Positions 36,530-44,173 of a stretch of DNA of 64,000 nucleotides are shown here, piece by piece. Origin of the DNA: Streptomyces triticagri (lineage in GTDB: Bacteria > Actinomycetota > Actinomycetes > Streptomycetales > Streptomycetaceae); NCBI RefSeq assembly GCF_003429565.1, contig NZ_QUAK01000005.1, positions 1 to 64,000 of the forward strand, written 5' to 3'. The position numbers were made by a program, and so were the translations under genes. The number at the start of each line of letters is the position of its first letter. The first letter of the stretch is position 1. The notes beneath the pieces are model-generated. The model was not told where the DNA came from, did not search any database, and saw only the letters and a list, made by a program, of their open reading frames with translations.

Positions 36530-37588
36530 TCAGAGCATGATGAGCAGGCGCGTGTTCGGCTTCAGCTTTCTGTTCACCGAGCGGCTCTGGACGTAGACCT
36601 CGAGGTCCGGATTGTTCCCCGCCTTCACCGAGACCGTGCCCTGAATTCCCGTACCGAAAAGAAGGCTGCGTGCCGCGTCGCCCGTATAGGCGCGGTCGGT
36701 GCTCTTCTCGACGACTATCACTTCCTTGTTCGCCTGGACCTGGGCTCGGGCGCCCAATTGGTAGTAGCACGCGCCGCGTTCGTAGGTGACGCCCGGGTGC
36801 GAGTCGACGAAGGGGCGGATCTCGGCCTCCTTGTCGACCTTCAGGAGGCGGTACCGGTCGGCCGGGATCGGCTCGAGGCTGGCCCGCACCTCGTCCACCG
36901 ATATGTCCTGGCCGACCGCGAACAGGTTCTTGGTGCCGCGCACGCCCTGCTCGCGGCCGCGCAGGAAGCTGGTGGCGGCGGCACGCACGGTGCCGATCGC
37001 CTCCTCGACGCCCTCCTTGGACTCTGCGTCCCAGATCGCGATGTTCCCCGCGGGGAAGCCGTAGTTCTGGGCCGTGCGCTTGGCCAGCGAATTCGGCACG
37101 AGGATCGCCGAGGTCCAGTGGCCCGGGAGCGCGCCCATCTTGGCCGTGATCCGGTCGAGCCAGGGGCCGAGGATCGTCATGTCGCCGTCGTGCCGGCGGT
37201 CGCCTCCCGAGGCGTTCTCCTCGCCGTCCGTGACCACGATCTGGAGGAAGCTGTGCTCGCCGTACTCCTCCCAGATGTGGCCGAGGTCGTCAAGGGACTT
37301 CAGGGATGCCTGGATGAGTGCCGTCGCGCCGTTCTCCACGCGGTACAACCCGCGCATGGACGGGAGGTGTTTGACGTCCATGTCCCAGACCAGGTTTTCC
37401 ACTCTGTGGTCGAAGGAATAGAGGCTGATCCTGGTCTCGTGACCGAGGCTGTCCGATTCGGCTTTGAGGCCCGCCACGAATTCGTCGACGACGCGGACGA
37501 GTTGGTCCTGATGCGGGTGCATGGAACCCGAACAGTCCACGACAAGGGCTACGTGATTCACCTTGTGCTGAATCTTCTTCACGGACAC
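36530..37588 (-). CDS. Stand-alone von Willebrand factor A (vWA) protein
   Basis: 352 residues from a GTG at 37588 with GGAGGGGGAG upstream. The vWA domain (about 10-220) has the metal-ion-dependent adhesion site DCSGSM (DxSxS), the conserved Thr in ENGATALIQASLKS and TDGEENAS (third MIDAS part). No signal peptide or membrane span is seen, so it is cytoplasmic. The C-terminal 110 residues (from about VTYERGACYYQLGARAQVQ) are beta-rich and I do not recognise them. Intracellular vWA proteins often work with AAA+ ATPases or stress proteins, but none is adjacent. A full RecA-NDp/PafBC motif lies upstream at 37628-37650. Confidence 0.82.
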   Translation of the reverse strand: MSVKKIQHKVNHVALVVDCSGSMHPHQDQLVRVVDEFVAGLKAESDSLGHETRISLYSFDHRVENLVWDMDVKHLPSMRGLYRVENGATALIQASLKSLDDLGHIWEEYGEHSFLQIVVTDGEENASGGDRRHDGDMTILGPWLDRITAKMGALPGHWTSAILVPNSLAKRTAQNYGFPAGNIAIWDAESKEGVEEAIGTVRAAATSFLRGREQGVRGTKNLFAVGQDISVDEVRASLEPIPADRYRLLKVDKEAEIRPFVDSHPGVTYERGACYYQLGARAQVQANKEVIVVEKSTDRAYTGDAARSLLFGTGIQGTVSVKAGNNPDLEVYVQSRSVNRKLKPNTRLLIML

Positions 37589-37627
37589 GCCTGTGCTCCC
37601 CCTCCGGAGTGCTGAAGTGATGAATTC

Positions 37628-37650
37628 ACTCTATGCGGAGGCACTGACAA
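37628..37650 (-). promoter_or_regulatory. RecA-NDp/PafBC-type promoter of the vWA gene
   Basis: Minus strand TTGTCAGTG (37650-37642), 8-nt spacer, TAGAGT (37633-37628): perfect at every defined position of the actinobacterial DNA-damage promoter TTGTCRGTG-N8-TANNNT. The GTG start at 37588 lies 39 nt beyond the -10, leaving room for the purine-rich ribosome site. Confidence 0.7.
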
Positions 37651-37689
37651 CGGAGTTGGGCGCGGGGTCGGGCGCAAGGCCCGGCCGCC

Positions 37690-38358
37690 TCAGCCCTCGG
37701 CCGCCGCCCGCTCCGGGCGTCCCGCCTCCGCCTCGAACCCGGACAGCAGGGCGCCCAGGGCGAAGTCGAAGCGTTCCGCGGCAGGTGCCGCACCCGACTC
37801 CTCCGCCGCACGCACCAGGAGCGGATAGGCCTCCGGATCCATTGCAGCGAGGTCGGCGCTCTCGCCGTCGGCCTCCCCCACGGCGCCGCCCTGCGCCGCC
37901 GCATGGCCGATCACGAAACTGGTCACCGCGTACACCACATCGAGGGCCCGGCGCAGCGGGAAGCCCGCCCCGTGCAGCGCACCGACCACGGTCTCCATCA
38001 ACTGCAGATTGCGCGGCGTGACCGCCGGCCGGGACATCAGCAGCGGCACCACCTGCGGATGCGCGGCCAGCGCGGCGTCCAGCGCCGCCGCGTAAGTACG
38101 CAGCCCCTCCTGCCAGTTGGCGGGCCCGAACTCCTCGGGCACGGCCTCGGCCACCACCTGCTCGACCATGCCGTCCAGGAGTGCGTCCTTGTTCGGCACG
38201 TGGTGATAGAGCGCCATCGCCTCCACGCCCAGCTCCTCGCCGAGCCGGCGCATCGACAGCGCCTTCAGCCCGTCCCGGTCGGAGAGACCCAGGGCCGCTT
38301 CGAGTACGACCTGCCGTGTCAGCCCTGCACTGTGACCGCGCGCCCTTCTGGCCGCCAT
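37690..38358 (-). CDS. TetR-family regulator (TetR_C type)
   Basis: 222 residues from the ATG at 38358 (GGAGGCGG upstream). The N-terminal helix-turn-helix region is VVLEAALGLSDRDGLKALSMRRLGEELGVEAMALYHHVPNKDALLDGM, the form seen in tetracycline-type TetR proteins with a long C-terminal dimer domain. It is divergent from the membrane protein at 38531, with a pair of operator sites between them (38440-38491), so autorepression and repression of the neighbour are expected. The ligand is unknown. Confidence 0.88.
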   Translation of the reverse strand: MAARRARGHSAGLTRQVVLEAALGLSDRDGLKALSMRRLGEELGVEAMALYHHVPNKDALLDGMVEQVVAEAVPEEFGPANWQEGLRTYAAALDAALAAHPQVVPLLMSRPAVTPRNLQLMETVVGALHGAGFPLRRALDVVYAVTSFVIGHAAAQGGAVGEADGESADLAAMDPEAYPLLVRAAEESGAAPAAERFDFALGALLSGFEAEAGRPERAAAEG

Positions 38359-38439
38359 GCCACCGCCTCCTTCGCTGCCGGATCCCGGCACGTCCCGATG
38401 TCCGGAGATCCCGGTCGGCGTCCGGAGATCCCGGTTGAC

Positions 38440-38491
38440 GATTCTTACGGCGTAAATATAGCCTGGCAGTGAAATTTACGACGTAAGAATC
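38440..38491. promoter_or_regulatory. Double TetR operator in divergent promoter
   Basis: Two near-identical sites TTACGGCGTAA (38446-38456) and TTACGACGTAA (38475-38485), each a palindrome with one central base. Their 18-bp flanked forms (38440-38457 and 38474-38491) are inverted repeats of one another with a single mismatch. TTGACG (38435-38440) and TATAGC (38457-38462) form a plus-strand promoter overlapping the left site. Just upstream, TCCGGAGATCCCGGT occurs twice in tandem (38401-38415 and 38421-38435). Confidence 0.8.
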
Positions 38492-38530
38492 ACACCGAAC
38501 CGATCGCACCGAACCGAAGGGGTGACGACC

Positions 38531-39007
38531 ATGACCTCCCGCACAGCGATGCATCTGGGCCTTGCGCTCACCGCCGCAGTCGCGGTGGTTCCACTCGCCG
38601 ATCTGGCCACCGCCGACAGCATCGCAAGCCACGTCCGCGACGCCTATCCGCACTGGTCCGCCTCCGAAGTGGCCAAGGACCGCACGGCGATCACCGCCTA
38701 TCTGGGCATCGTCGGACTGCTCGGCATCCCCTGCTGGCTCTGGGCGATCCGCTGGGCCCGCCGCGGCTCACGCCATGCGCTCGCGCTCGCCGGCACGCTG
38801 TTCGCCGCGGGCAGCTGCCTGGCGCTGTTCGGCCTGACGTACGCGTCCGCGCCGTACGACCGGGTGCTGCCGCTCTCCTACGGACTGCTCGGCCTGCTCC
38901 CCTGCCTTGCGGGGCTCGCGGCGGTCGTCCTCCTGCGCAGGGAACGCAGCGCCTCCCGCGCCACCGCCCCCGCACCCACCGGAGCGGCACCCTCCCGAGT
39001 CCGGTGA
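38531..39007 (+). CDS. Four-helix membrane protein under TetR control
   Basis: 158 residues from the ATG at 38531 (AAGGGG 9 nt upstream). Hydrophobic segments lie at about 5-25, 55-73, 84-106 and 115-137. The loop between helices 1 and 2 (SIASHVRDAYPHWSASEVAKDRTA) is probably extracellular; the end is basic and Ala/Pro-rich. I do not recognise a named family. It is small for a transporter. Divergence from a TetR gene with shared operators implies ligand-induced expression. Confidence 0.75.
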   Translation: MTSRTAMHLGLALTAAVAVVPLADLATADSIASHVRDAYPHWSASEVAKDRTAITAYLGIVGLLGIPCWLWAIRWARRGSRHALALAGTLFAAGSCLALFGLTYASAPYDRVLPLSYGLLGLLPCLAGLAAVVLLRRERSASRATAPAPTGAAPSRVR

Positions 39008-39010
39008 GCC

Positions 39011-39421
39011 TCAGCGGTCGAGCACGGCGACGGCCTCCACCTCGACCAGATGCTCGGGCACATCGAGCGCGGCCACGCCGAGCAGTGTGGCGGGCGCCAT
39101 CGGCCTGCTGCCGAGACGTTCGGCCGCGCGGTCGATTCCGGCCAGCAGCCGGGGCATCAGGTCGGGCGTCCAGTCGACGACGTGGACGTTCAGCTTCGCC
39201 ACATCGGCGAAGCTCGCGCCGGCCGCGGCGAGCGCGGTGCCGACATTGACATAGGCCTGCTCGACCTGCACGGCGAGGTCGCCCGCACCGACGGTCCGGC
39301 CATCGGTGTCCCAGGCGACCTGACCGGCGACGAAGACCAGCCTCGAGCCGGTCGCGACCGAGACCTGCCGGTACACCGGGACTTCGGGCAGCCCCTCGGG
39401 ATCGATCAGGGTGATGGCCAT
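39011..39421 (-). CDS. RidA/YjgF-family protein
   Basis: 136 residues from the ATG at 39421. Family features are VATGSRLVFVAGQVAWDTDGRTVGAGDLAVQVEQAYVNVGTALAAAGASFADVAKLNVHVVD and ending VEVEAVAVLDR. The catalytic Arg of genuine imine deaminases, normally in a CRxxV-like stretch near the end, is not evident, so it may belong to a non-deaminase Rid subgroup. Its stop lies 3 bp from the stop of the convergent membrane protein gene. Confidence 0.85.
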   Translation of the reverse strand: MAITLIDPEGLPEVPVYRQVSVATGSRLVFVAGQVAWDTDGRTVGAGDLAVQVEQAYVNVGTALAAAGASFADVAKLNVHVVDWTPDLMPRLLAGIDRAAERLGSRPMAPATLLGVAALDVPEHLVEVEAVAVLDR

Positions 39422-39515
39422 GGCGTCCGCCTTCCTCGGGGCAGAGCGCGCGGGCGGACGTCCGAGCTCCCACGCCCGGAATCGGCGCGGGATCACCACC
39501 CGCACGCTCTCTGCT

Positions 39516-39584
39516 GGTTACTCAAGAACCGTAGGAGAGCGTGGCGCGACGTGGAAGAACGCACTTTTCGGTGACTCAGGAACC
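39516..39584. repeat. Two 15-bp direct repeats upstream of ridA-like gene
   Basis: GGTTACTCAAGAACC (39516-39530) and GGTGACTCAGGAACC (39570-39584) match at 13 of 15 positions, with starts 54 bp apart (about five helical turns). Each has GGT...ACC end symmetry of the kind bound by HxlR-type winged helix proteins. The second copy ends right at the stop codon of the DUF4345-like gene. They probably regulate the RidA gene starting at 39421. Confidence 0.6.
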
Positions 39585-40007
39585 TCAGAGTGACCCTGCA
39601 GGCCGGCGATCCGCCCCGGCCCGGCTCGCGGCCTCGTCCGCCCCCGAGAGCCAGAACAGGATCGGCGACACCACCAGTTCGACGCCACCGAGGGCGAGTT
39701 GGAACCAGTGCGGCCGCCCCTCCACCGCCAGCGAGAGGATCCGGCCGAGCGCGCCGAGGAAGAACACCGCCGTCAGCCACCGCACCGCCAGGGCCGGGAT
39801 CGGCGACTGACGCGCCACCCAGAGCCAGGCGAGCCCGTACCCCGCGAAGGTCGCACCCAGGAAGCGACCCAGACTGTCGACCGTGGGCCCCGCCGACGTG
39901 GCGCCCGGGATCGCCAGATTTCCTGCCAGTACATGGAAGAGGCCGATCGCCACACCGGCCCAGCCCATCACCGACGCGAGCAGTCGCAATGCCTTGACCT
40001 GAGACAT
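39585..40007 (-). CDS. DUF4345-like integral membrane protein
   Basis: 140 residues from the ATG at 40007, with GGAG 10 nt upstream (a GTG at 40016 is possible). Four hydrophobic helices at about 8-28, 48-67, 75-93 and 100-120 with the pattern GLFHVLAGN, SLGRFLGATFAGYGLAWLWVARQ and FFLGALGRILSLAVEGRPHW, which fits the DUF4345 family. Function is unknown. It is divergent from a TetR gene (40132) with two strong operator palindromes between, so it is probably the regulated target. Confidence 0.8.
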   Translation of the reverse strand: MSQVKALRLLASVMGWAGVAIGLFHVLAGNLAIPGATSAGPTVDSLGRFLGATFAGYGLAWLWVARQSPIPALAVRWLTAVFFLGALGRILSLAVEGRPHWFQLALGGVELVVSPILFWLSGADEAASRAGADRRPAGSL

Positions 40008-40022
40008 GACCGCCACACTCCT

Positions 40023-40074
40023 AGCTGGTTGCCGCTAGCCGGTTGCCTCCAGCTGATCACCTTGCAGCTGGTTG
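40023..40074. repeat. Repeated AGCTGGTTG words
   Basis: AGCTGGTTG at 40023-40031 and 40066-40074, with AGCCGGTTG at 40037-40045 and a related AGCTGATCA at 40051-40059. The cluster lies in the DUF4345-like gene leader and abuts the TetR operator at 40072. It could be a slippage product or additional binding half-sites. Confidence 0.55.
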
Positions 40075-40118
40075 ACACGTGTCTACCAGCATAGGCGTCA
40101 CTGATAGACACGTGTCAA
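40072..40118. promoter_or_regulatory. Double TetR operator
   Basis: TTGACACGTGTCTA (40072-40085) and TAGACACGTGTCAA (40105-40118) are exact reverse complements of each other, and each contains the 10-bp palindrome GACACGTGTC. Site centres are 33 bp apart (about three helical turns). They lie between the divergent DUF4345-like and TetR genes, the second only 13 bp before the regulator start codon, which is ideal for autorepression. Confidence 0.85.
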
Positions 40119-40131
40119 GTAGCATGGCTTC

Positions 40132-40782
40132 GTGCCTCCTCGCCGGCGACTGACGCCCGATGCCCGACGCGACCAGATCCTCGCGGTCGCCGCCCGACTC
40201 TTCGCCGAGCGGCCGTACGACGAGGTGCTGATGGAGGAGGTGGCGACCCGGGCGGGGATCTCGCGAGCGCTGCTCTACCGCCACTTCCCGGGCAAACGCG
40301 AGCTGTTCGCCACGCTCTACCGGCAGGCGGCCGAGCAGCTCCTCGAGCGGACCCGGCTCGACCCCGCGGACACCCTCGTCGAGCAGCTGACCCAGGGCCT
40401 CGACGCACACATCGAGTACTTCGCGGAGAACCGCAACACGGTCCTCGCCGCGAACCGCGTGCTGGCCGGCGACCGTGTCATCCAGACGATCATGACGGAC
40501 GAACTGGGCGCGCTCCGCGAGCGCCTGCTCGCCGTACTGCCGGTCACGGACGACGCCGTCCGCCGTGCCGTGTCGGGAGTGCTGAACGGCTGGCTCGTCT
40601 TCGTCCAGGTGCTCTGCGTCGACTGGCTGACCGAGGAGAGCTGCAGCCGGACCGAGCTGCGCGACGTCTGCATCGGCGCGGTGCTCGGCGCGATCCGGCC
40701 GCTCCTGGACGAGGATCCGGCGCCGGACTGGCCGCCGGCGGGCTCGGCCCCGGACGGTCGACCGGGCTCACGGAAAGCGTGA
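40132..40782 (+). CDS. TetR-family regulator
   Basis: 216 residues from a GTG at 40132 with no clear ribosome site, so translation may be leaderless. The helix-turn-helix is LMEEVATRAGISRALLYRHFPGKRELFATLYRQ. The C-terminal ligand domain contains NTVLAANRVLAGDRVIQTIMTDELGALRERLL. A Pro/Gly-rich end follows. It probably represses itself and the DUF4345-like membrane protein through the two operators at 40072-40118. Confidence 0.88.
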   Translation: MPPRRRLTPDARRDQILAVAARLFAERPYDEVLMEEVATRAGISRALLYRHFPGKRELFATLYRQAAEQLLERTRLDPADTLVEQLTQGLDAHIEYFAENRNTVLAANRVLAGDRVIQTIMTDELGALRERLLAVLPVTDDAVRRAVSGVLNGWLVFVQVLCVDWLTEESCSRTELRDVCIGAVLGAIRPLLDEDPAPDWPPAGSAPDGRPGSRKA

Positions 40783-40814
40783 CGCACTCGCCCGGAGGGG
40801 ACGTCGACGCCAGG

Positions 40815-41357
40815 TCAGACCCGGTCGAGCGGCCGGTGCGGGCCGGCCGGAAGCTCCGCCACCACGGCGTCGCCCGGGTGCACCACTCCCCCGTCCACGA
40901 CGACGCTCATGATGCCGGCCTTGCGTACGACACCACCGCTGCCGTCCCGCCCCACGACCTGCTTGAGCAGTCCGTCCTGGAAGGCGTCGATCTGCCGACA
41001 GGGGTTGCGCAGCCCCGTCACCGCCACGACCGCCTCCGGGCCGATGCGCAGCAGGGTGCCGGCCGGCAGGCCGAGCAGGTCGATCCCGCGGGTGGTGATG
41101 TTCTCGCCGAGGGCGCCGGGCGCCACGTCGAATCCGGCGGCCGCGACCTCGGCGAAGAGTTCCTCGTGAAGGAGGTGGACCTGCCGGAGGTTCGGCTGGG
41201 TGGGGTCCTTGGCGACCCGCGAGCGGTGCTTGACGGTGACTCCGGCGTGTACGTCACCGTCCACGCCGAGGCCGGCGAGGAGAGTGATCCGCTCCCGGTT
41301 CGGCTTGGTGAACGAGTACGCGCCGTTGCTGCTGACCGCGGTGACTGTCCCGTCCAT
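40815..41357 (-). CDS. MOSC domain protein (YiiM-like)
   Basis: 180 residues from the ATG at 41357. It consists of one MOSC domain: GAYSFTKPNRERITLLAGLGVDGDVHAGVTVKHRSRV, LRQVHLLHEELFAEV, ALGENITTRGIDLLGLPAGTLLRIG and the conserved Cys in VVAVTGLRNPCRQIDAFQDGLLK, the likely molybdenum ligand. Unlike the larger MOSC protein at 3515-4402 it lacks the N-terminal beta-barrel, which fits the YiiM type acting on N-hydroxylated compounds. No partner is adjacent. Confidence 0.88.
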   Translation of the reverse strand: MDGTVTAVSSNGAYSFTKPNRERITLLAGLGVDGDVHAGVTVKHRSRVAKDPTQPNLRQVHLLHEELFAEVAAAGFDVAPGALGENITTRGIDLLGLPAGTLLRIGPEAVVAVTGLRNPCRQIDAFQDGLLKQVVGRDGSGGVVRKAGIMSVVVDGGVVHPGDAVVAELPAGPHRPLDRV

Positions 41358-41410
41358 GCCCGAAGCCCCCTCCGTCGCACCGTACCGGTCACCGGCGACC
41401 CTACCTCCGG

Positions 41411-42223
41411 TCAGCCGGCGGGTGGCCGGGCGATGATGCCGAACGCGGTGCCGAGCGGATCGACGATCTCGGCCGTGCGCCCGTACGGCGAATCGATGAC
41501 CGCACCGGCCTCGCCGCCCGCGGCACGCGCGAGCGCCGCCGAGCGGTCCGCGTCCGCCACCTCGAACACGGTGTGCCAGGCGGCCTGTTCGGCACCCGGG
41601 TTCCCGAAGATGCCGCCGATCTCGTGTCCGTCCGGGCGGCGCAGAAACGTGAAGTCGAAGTCCGGCAGATCGTCGTTGCGGTCCAGGGTGTACGTGAAGA
41701 CCTCCGGGTAGAACGCCCGGGCGGGGCCGGCGTCGGGGGTGACGAGGTCCTGGCGGACCAGCGAGTCCGGTTCGTTCACCAGCTCGCAGCCCGGGGACCG
41801 GCGTCCCTGCCACAGTCCGAACTCGGCGCCCTGCGGGTCGACTACGAGGGCGAGGCGGCCCAGGTCGTCGACCTCGTGCGGGCCCTCGGTGAGGCTTCCG
41901 CCGGCCGCGACGGCGCGCGCGGACGCGGCGTCGCAGTCGTCCGCCGCAAAGTACATACGCCAACGGCGGGGATTTGGCGGGCTGTTGAGCTGTCCCTGGC
42001 CGGGGCTCCCACCGGTGGCGCCGGCCGTCGGCCTGAATCCGGCGACGGCACCGCCGCGGAGCAGACACGTGACATGTCCGGGCCCCCGTTCGGGACTCGC
42101 GCGGAACTCCCAGCCGAACAGCGAACCGTAGAAGTCCTGTGCCCGCTCGGTCTCGTCGCCGGACAGGTCGAGATCGATCCAGGTGGGGGTGCCGTCGGGC
42201 TGGTTCACGTCGATGACGCTCAT
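41411..42223 (-). CDS. Two-domain VOC/glyoxalase-like protein
   Basis: 270 residues from the ATG at 42223. Modules at about 10-140 (TPTWIDLDLSGDETERAQDFYGSLFGWEF ... VVDPQGAEFGLWQ) and about 145-265 (VTPDAGPARAFYPEVFTYTLD ... IVDPLGTAFGIIARP). It is paralogous to the protein at 33494-34261 but carries an insert of about 15 residues in the first module (AGATGGSPGQGQLNSPPNPRR). No regulator is next to it; the ribosome site is weak. Confidence 0.85.
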   Translation of the reverse strand: MSVIDVNQPDGTPTWIDLDLSGDETERAQDFYGSLFGWEFRASPERGPGHVTCLLRGGAVAGFRPTAGATGGSPGQGQLNSPPNPRRWRMYFAADDCDAASARAVAAGGSLTEGPHEVDDLGRLALVVDPQGAEFGLWQGRRSPGCELVNEPDSLVRQDLVTPDAGPARAFYPEVFTYTLDRNDDLPDFDFTFLRRPDGHEIGGIFGNPGAEQAAWHTVFEVADADRSAALARAAGGEAGAVIDSPYGRTAEIVDPLGTAFGIIARPPAG

Positions 42224-42316
42224 GGTGGGTCGCCCTTTCAGGGGTGCCGCGGGTGGTTGCCGTATGCGCACCATAGGAAGTAAGTAGGACCGCTTCCGGC
42301 CGCTTTCGCGCGGGCC

Positions 42317-43513
42317 TCACGAGTTTCGCCCGCGCGGCAGCAGCGCTGCGGCGCTCAGTGCGGCGAGTGCGTGGACGCCGGCCGCGACGAGGAGTGCGGC
42401 GGGCAGGGAGAGGGCCGCCAGGGCGCCGGCCGCGGCGGCGCCGCAGGAGTATCCGGCGAGTTTCAGACTTGCTCCCGTGGTGAAGATCTGCGCGCGCAGT
42501 CCGGCCGGTGCGCATCGGTGCCGGATCGCGAACAGGGCCGCGAGCTGCGGCCCTTCGGCCGCTCCGGCGAGCAGCGCGGCCACGATCACGGCGACCGGGT
42601 CGAGTACGGCGGCCAGGCTCATGGCCGCCGCGAGCACCAGCGGGGCGCCCACCAGGATGCGGGGCGGGCGCAGCAGTCGGGGCCGGCGGGCGAGCAGCGC
42701 ATTGGCGGCCAGCGCGGGCACGGCCGTGGCGGCGATGAGCAGCACGCCGTGCGGCGCCGCGCCGAAGACCCGCACGCCGAGCAGTGGAAGGCAGGCGACG
42801 AACAGCCCTTCCGCGGCGCAGCTCAGCGTGGAGGACAGGGCGGCCCCTGCCAGCGCCCTGCTCCGCCGCAGGGCCGCGAACCCTGCCGCGAGGTCGCGTA
42901 CGAACCCGCGCGTCCGTTGCCGCGGGACGACGCCGGGCTGCGCGTCGGCTCGCGGTCGCCCGCCTCCCGTCCCCCAAGTCGCCGATGAGGCGGCGCAGAT
43001 GAGGAGGGCGGCCGAGGTGAGGCCGGCCACCGCGCCGAACCGGGCGGCGACGAGTCCGGCGAGAGCGGGGCCGGCCAGGCTCGCCACGTGGAATGTCATC
43101 GCGTCCACGGTCGCGGCCCGATCCAGGCGTCCTGACGGTACGACCAGGGGCAGTTGCGAGGTCCAGCCGCCGGAGAGGGCGGGGCCGAGCAGCCCGGCAG
43201 CGACGGCCATGAGCAGCGCGCCCGCGTACGTGGCACCGAGCACGGGGGCCACCACGGCGAGGGCCGCGCCGTGGCCGAGCACCGCCAGGCCGAGGAGGCG
43301 TCCTGGCGCGGGCGAGCGGTCGAGGAGCGTGCCGAGCACCGGCCCGCCGACCGCGGCCGCGGCTGTGGCTCCCGCGAGCAGCGTGCCCGCGGCCGGCGCG
43401 GATCCGGTGACCGCGAGTCCGGCGAGGAGCAGGGCCGGGCCCGACATCTCGTCTCCGACGCGAGCGAGCGTGGCGCCGGCGACGTAGCGCGGCCACGGGT
43501 AACGCAGGATCAT
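42317..43513 (-). CDS. MFS transporter
   Basis: 398 residues from the ATG at 43513, no clear Shine-Dalgarno sequence. Twelve hydrophobic segments in an Ala/Gly/Leu-rich background, with a motif-A-like loop after helix 2 (GTLLDRSPAPGRLLG) and a central basic loop (RADAQPGVVPRQRTRGFVRDLAAGF). It resembles small actinobacterial drug-efflux MFS members. It is divergent from a CGNR-type regulator 57 bp away, its probable controller. Confidence 0.82.
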   Translation of the reverse strand: MILRYPWPRYVAGATLARVGDEMSGPALLLAGLAVTGSAPAAGTLLAGATAAAAVGGPVLGTLLDRSPAPGRLLGLAVLGHGAALAVVAPVLGATYAGALLMAVAAGLLGPALSGGWTSQLPLVVPSGRLDRAATVDAMTFHVASLAGPALAGLVAARFGAVAGLTSAALLICAASSATWGTGGGRPRADAQPGVVPRQRTRGFVRDLAAGFAALRRSRALAGAALSSTLSCAAEGLFVACLPLLGVRVFGAAPHGVLLIAATAVPALAANALLARRPRLLRPPRILVGAPLVLAAAMSLAAVLDPVAVIVAALLAGAAEGPQLAALFAIRHRCAPAGLRAQIFTTGASLKLAGYSCGAAAAGALAALSLPAALLVAAGVHALAALSAAALLPRGRNS

Positions 43514-43570
43514 CCAGGAGACGTTACGAGTGCAACGGTAAGTTCCGCCACAAGCGTTACAGTGGGCGCC

Positions 43571-44173
43571 ATGCCCCCGTCCGGATCAGCATCTTCCGCA
43601 TCAGGCCCGGCGGCGACTCATGAGTGGTCCACCAGGCATTCCGTCCTCACCCTGGCCCGCCGCACGGTCGCCCTGCTGAACGCGCTCAGTCCCGAGCCGC
43701 CGGAGCCCGAGGCCGTGGCGGCCGTACTCCTGGAGTACGGCGAACCGGGACCGGTCCGGCTCACCGAGGCGGACGTGGCCGATCTGCGGGCCGCCGCCGA
43801 GGAGCTGCGTGCGGTGTTCGAGGCCACCGATGTGGATCTCGCCGCATCCCGCCTCAACCGGCTGCTGGCCCGTGGCACGGGTTCGCTGCGGCTGAGTTCC
43901 CATCACGGCGAGAGTCCCTGGCACCCGCATCTGGACAGCGACGACGAAGCGCCATGGGGCGAGTGGCTGCTCGCCTCGTCGTGTCTCGCGCTGACGGTGC
44001 TGCTCTGGGACCGGCAGGAGCCGCCGGGTGGTGTGTGCGCCTCACCGAGCTGCCGGCACGTCTTCATCACCCGGGGCAGCGGACCGGACCGCCGCTACTG
44101 CTCCCGCCGCTGCGCCACCCGCGAGCGCGTCGCGGCCCACCGCCGCCGCGCCGCCGGGGGCGGCGGGGGGTAG
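43571..44173 (+). CDS. ABATE/CGNR zinc-finger transcriptional regulator
   Basis: 200 residues from the ATG at 43571. The helical N-terminal ABATE domain (about 15-140, TRHSVLTLARRTVALLNALS...) may sense a ligand. The C-terminal CGNR zinc finger reads CASPSCRHVFITRGSGPDRRYCSRRCATRERVAAHRRR, with four Cys (two CxxxC pairs) and, in place of the usual CGNR, CATR. TACAGT lies 7 nt before the ATG with no ribosome site, suggesting a leaderless mRNA. It probably controls the divergent MFS transporter. Confidence 0.85.
   Translation: MPPSGSASSASGPAATHEWSTRHSVLTLARRTVALLNALSPEPPEPEAVAAVLLEYGEPGPVRLTEADVADLRAAAEELRAVFEATDVDLAASRLNRLLARGTGSLRLSSHHGESPWHPHLDSDDEAPWGEWLLASSCLALTVLLWDRQEPPGGVCASPSCRHVFITRGSGPDRRYCSRRCATRERVAAHRRRAAGGGGG

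Noticed and set aside
40815-43496. An 893-codon minus-strand frame covering MOSC, VOC and MFS genes
   Set aside because: Only the final 180 codons form the MOSC protein; the rest is the wrong frame of the VOC and MFS genes, Arg/Gly/Pro-rich.
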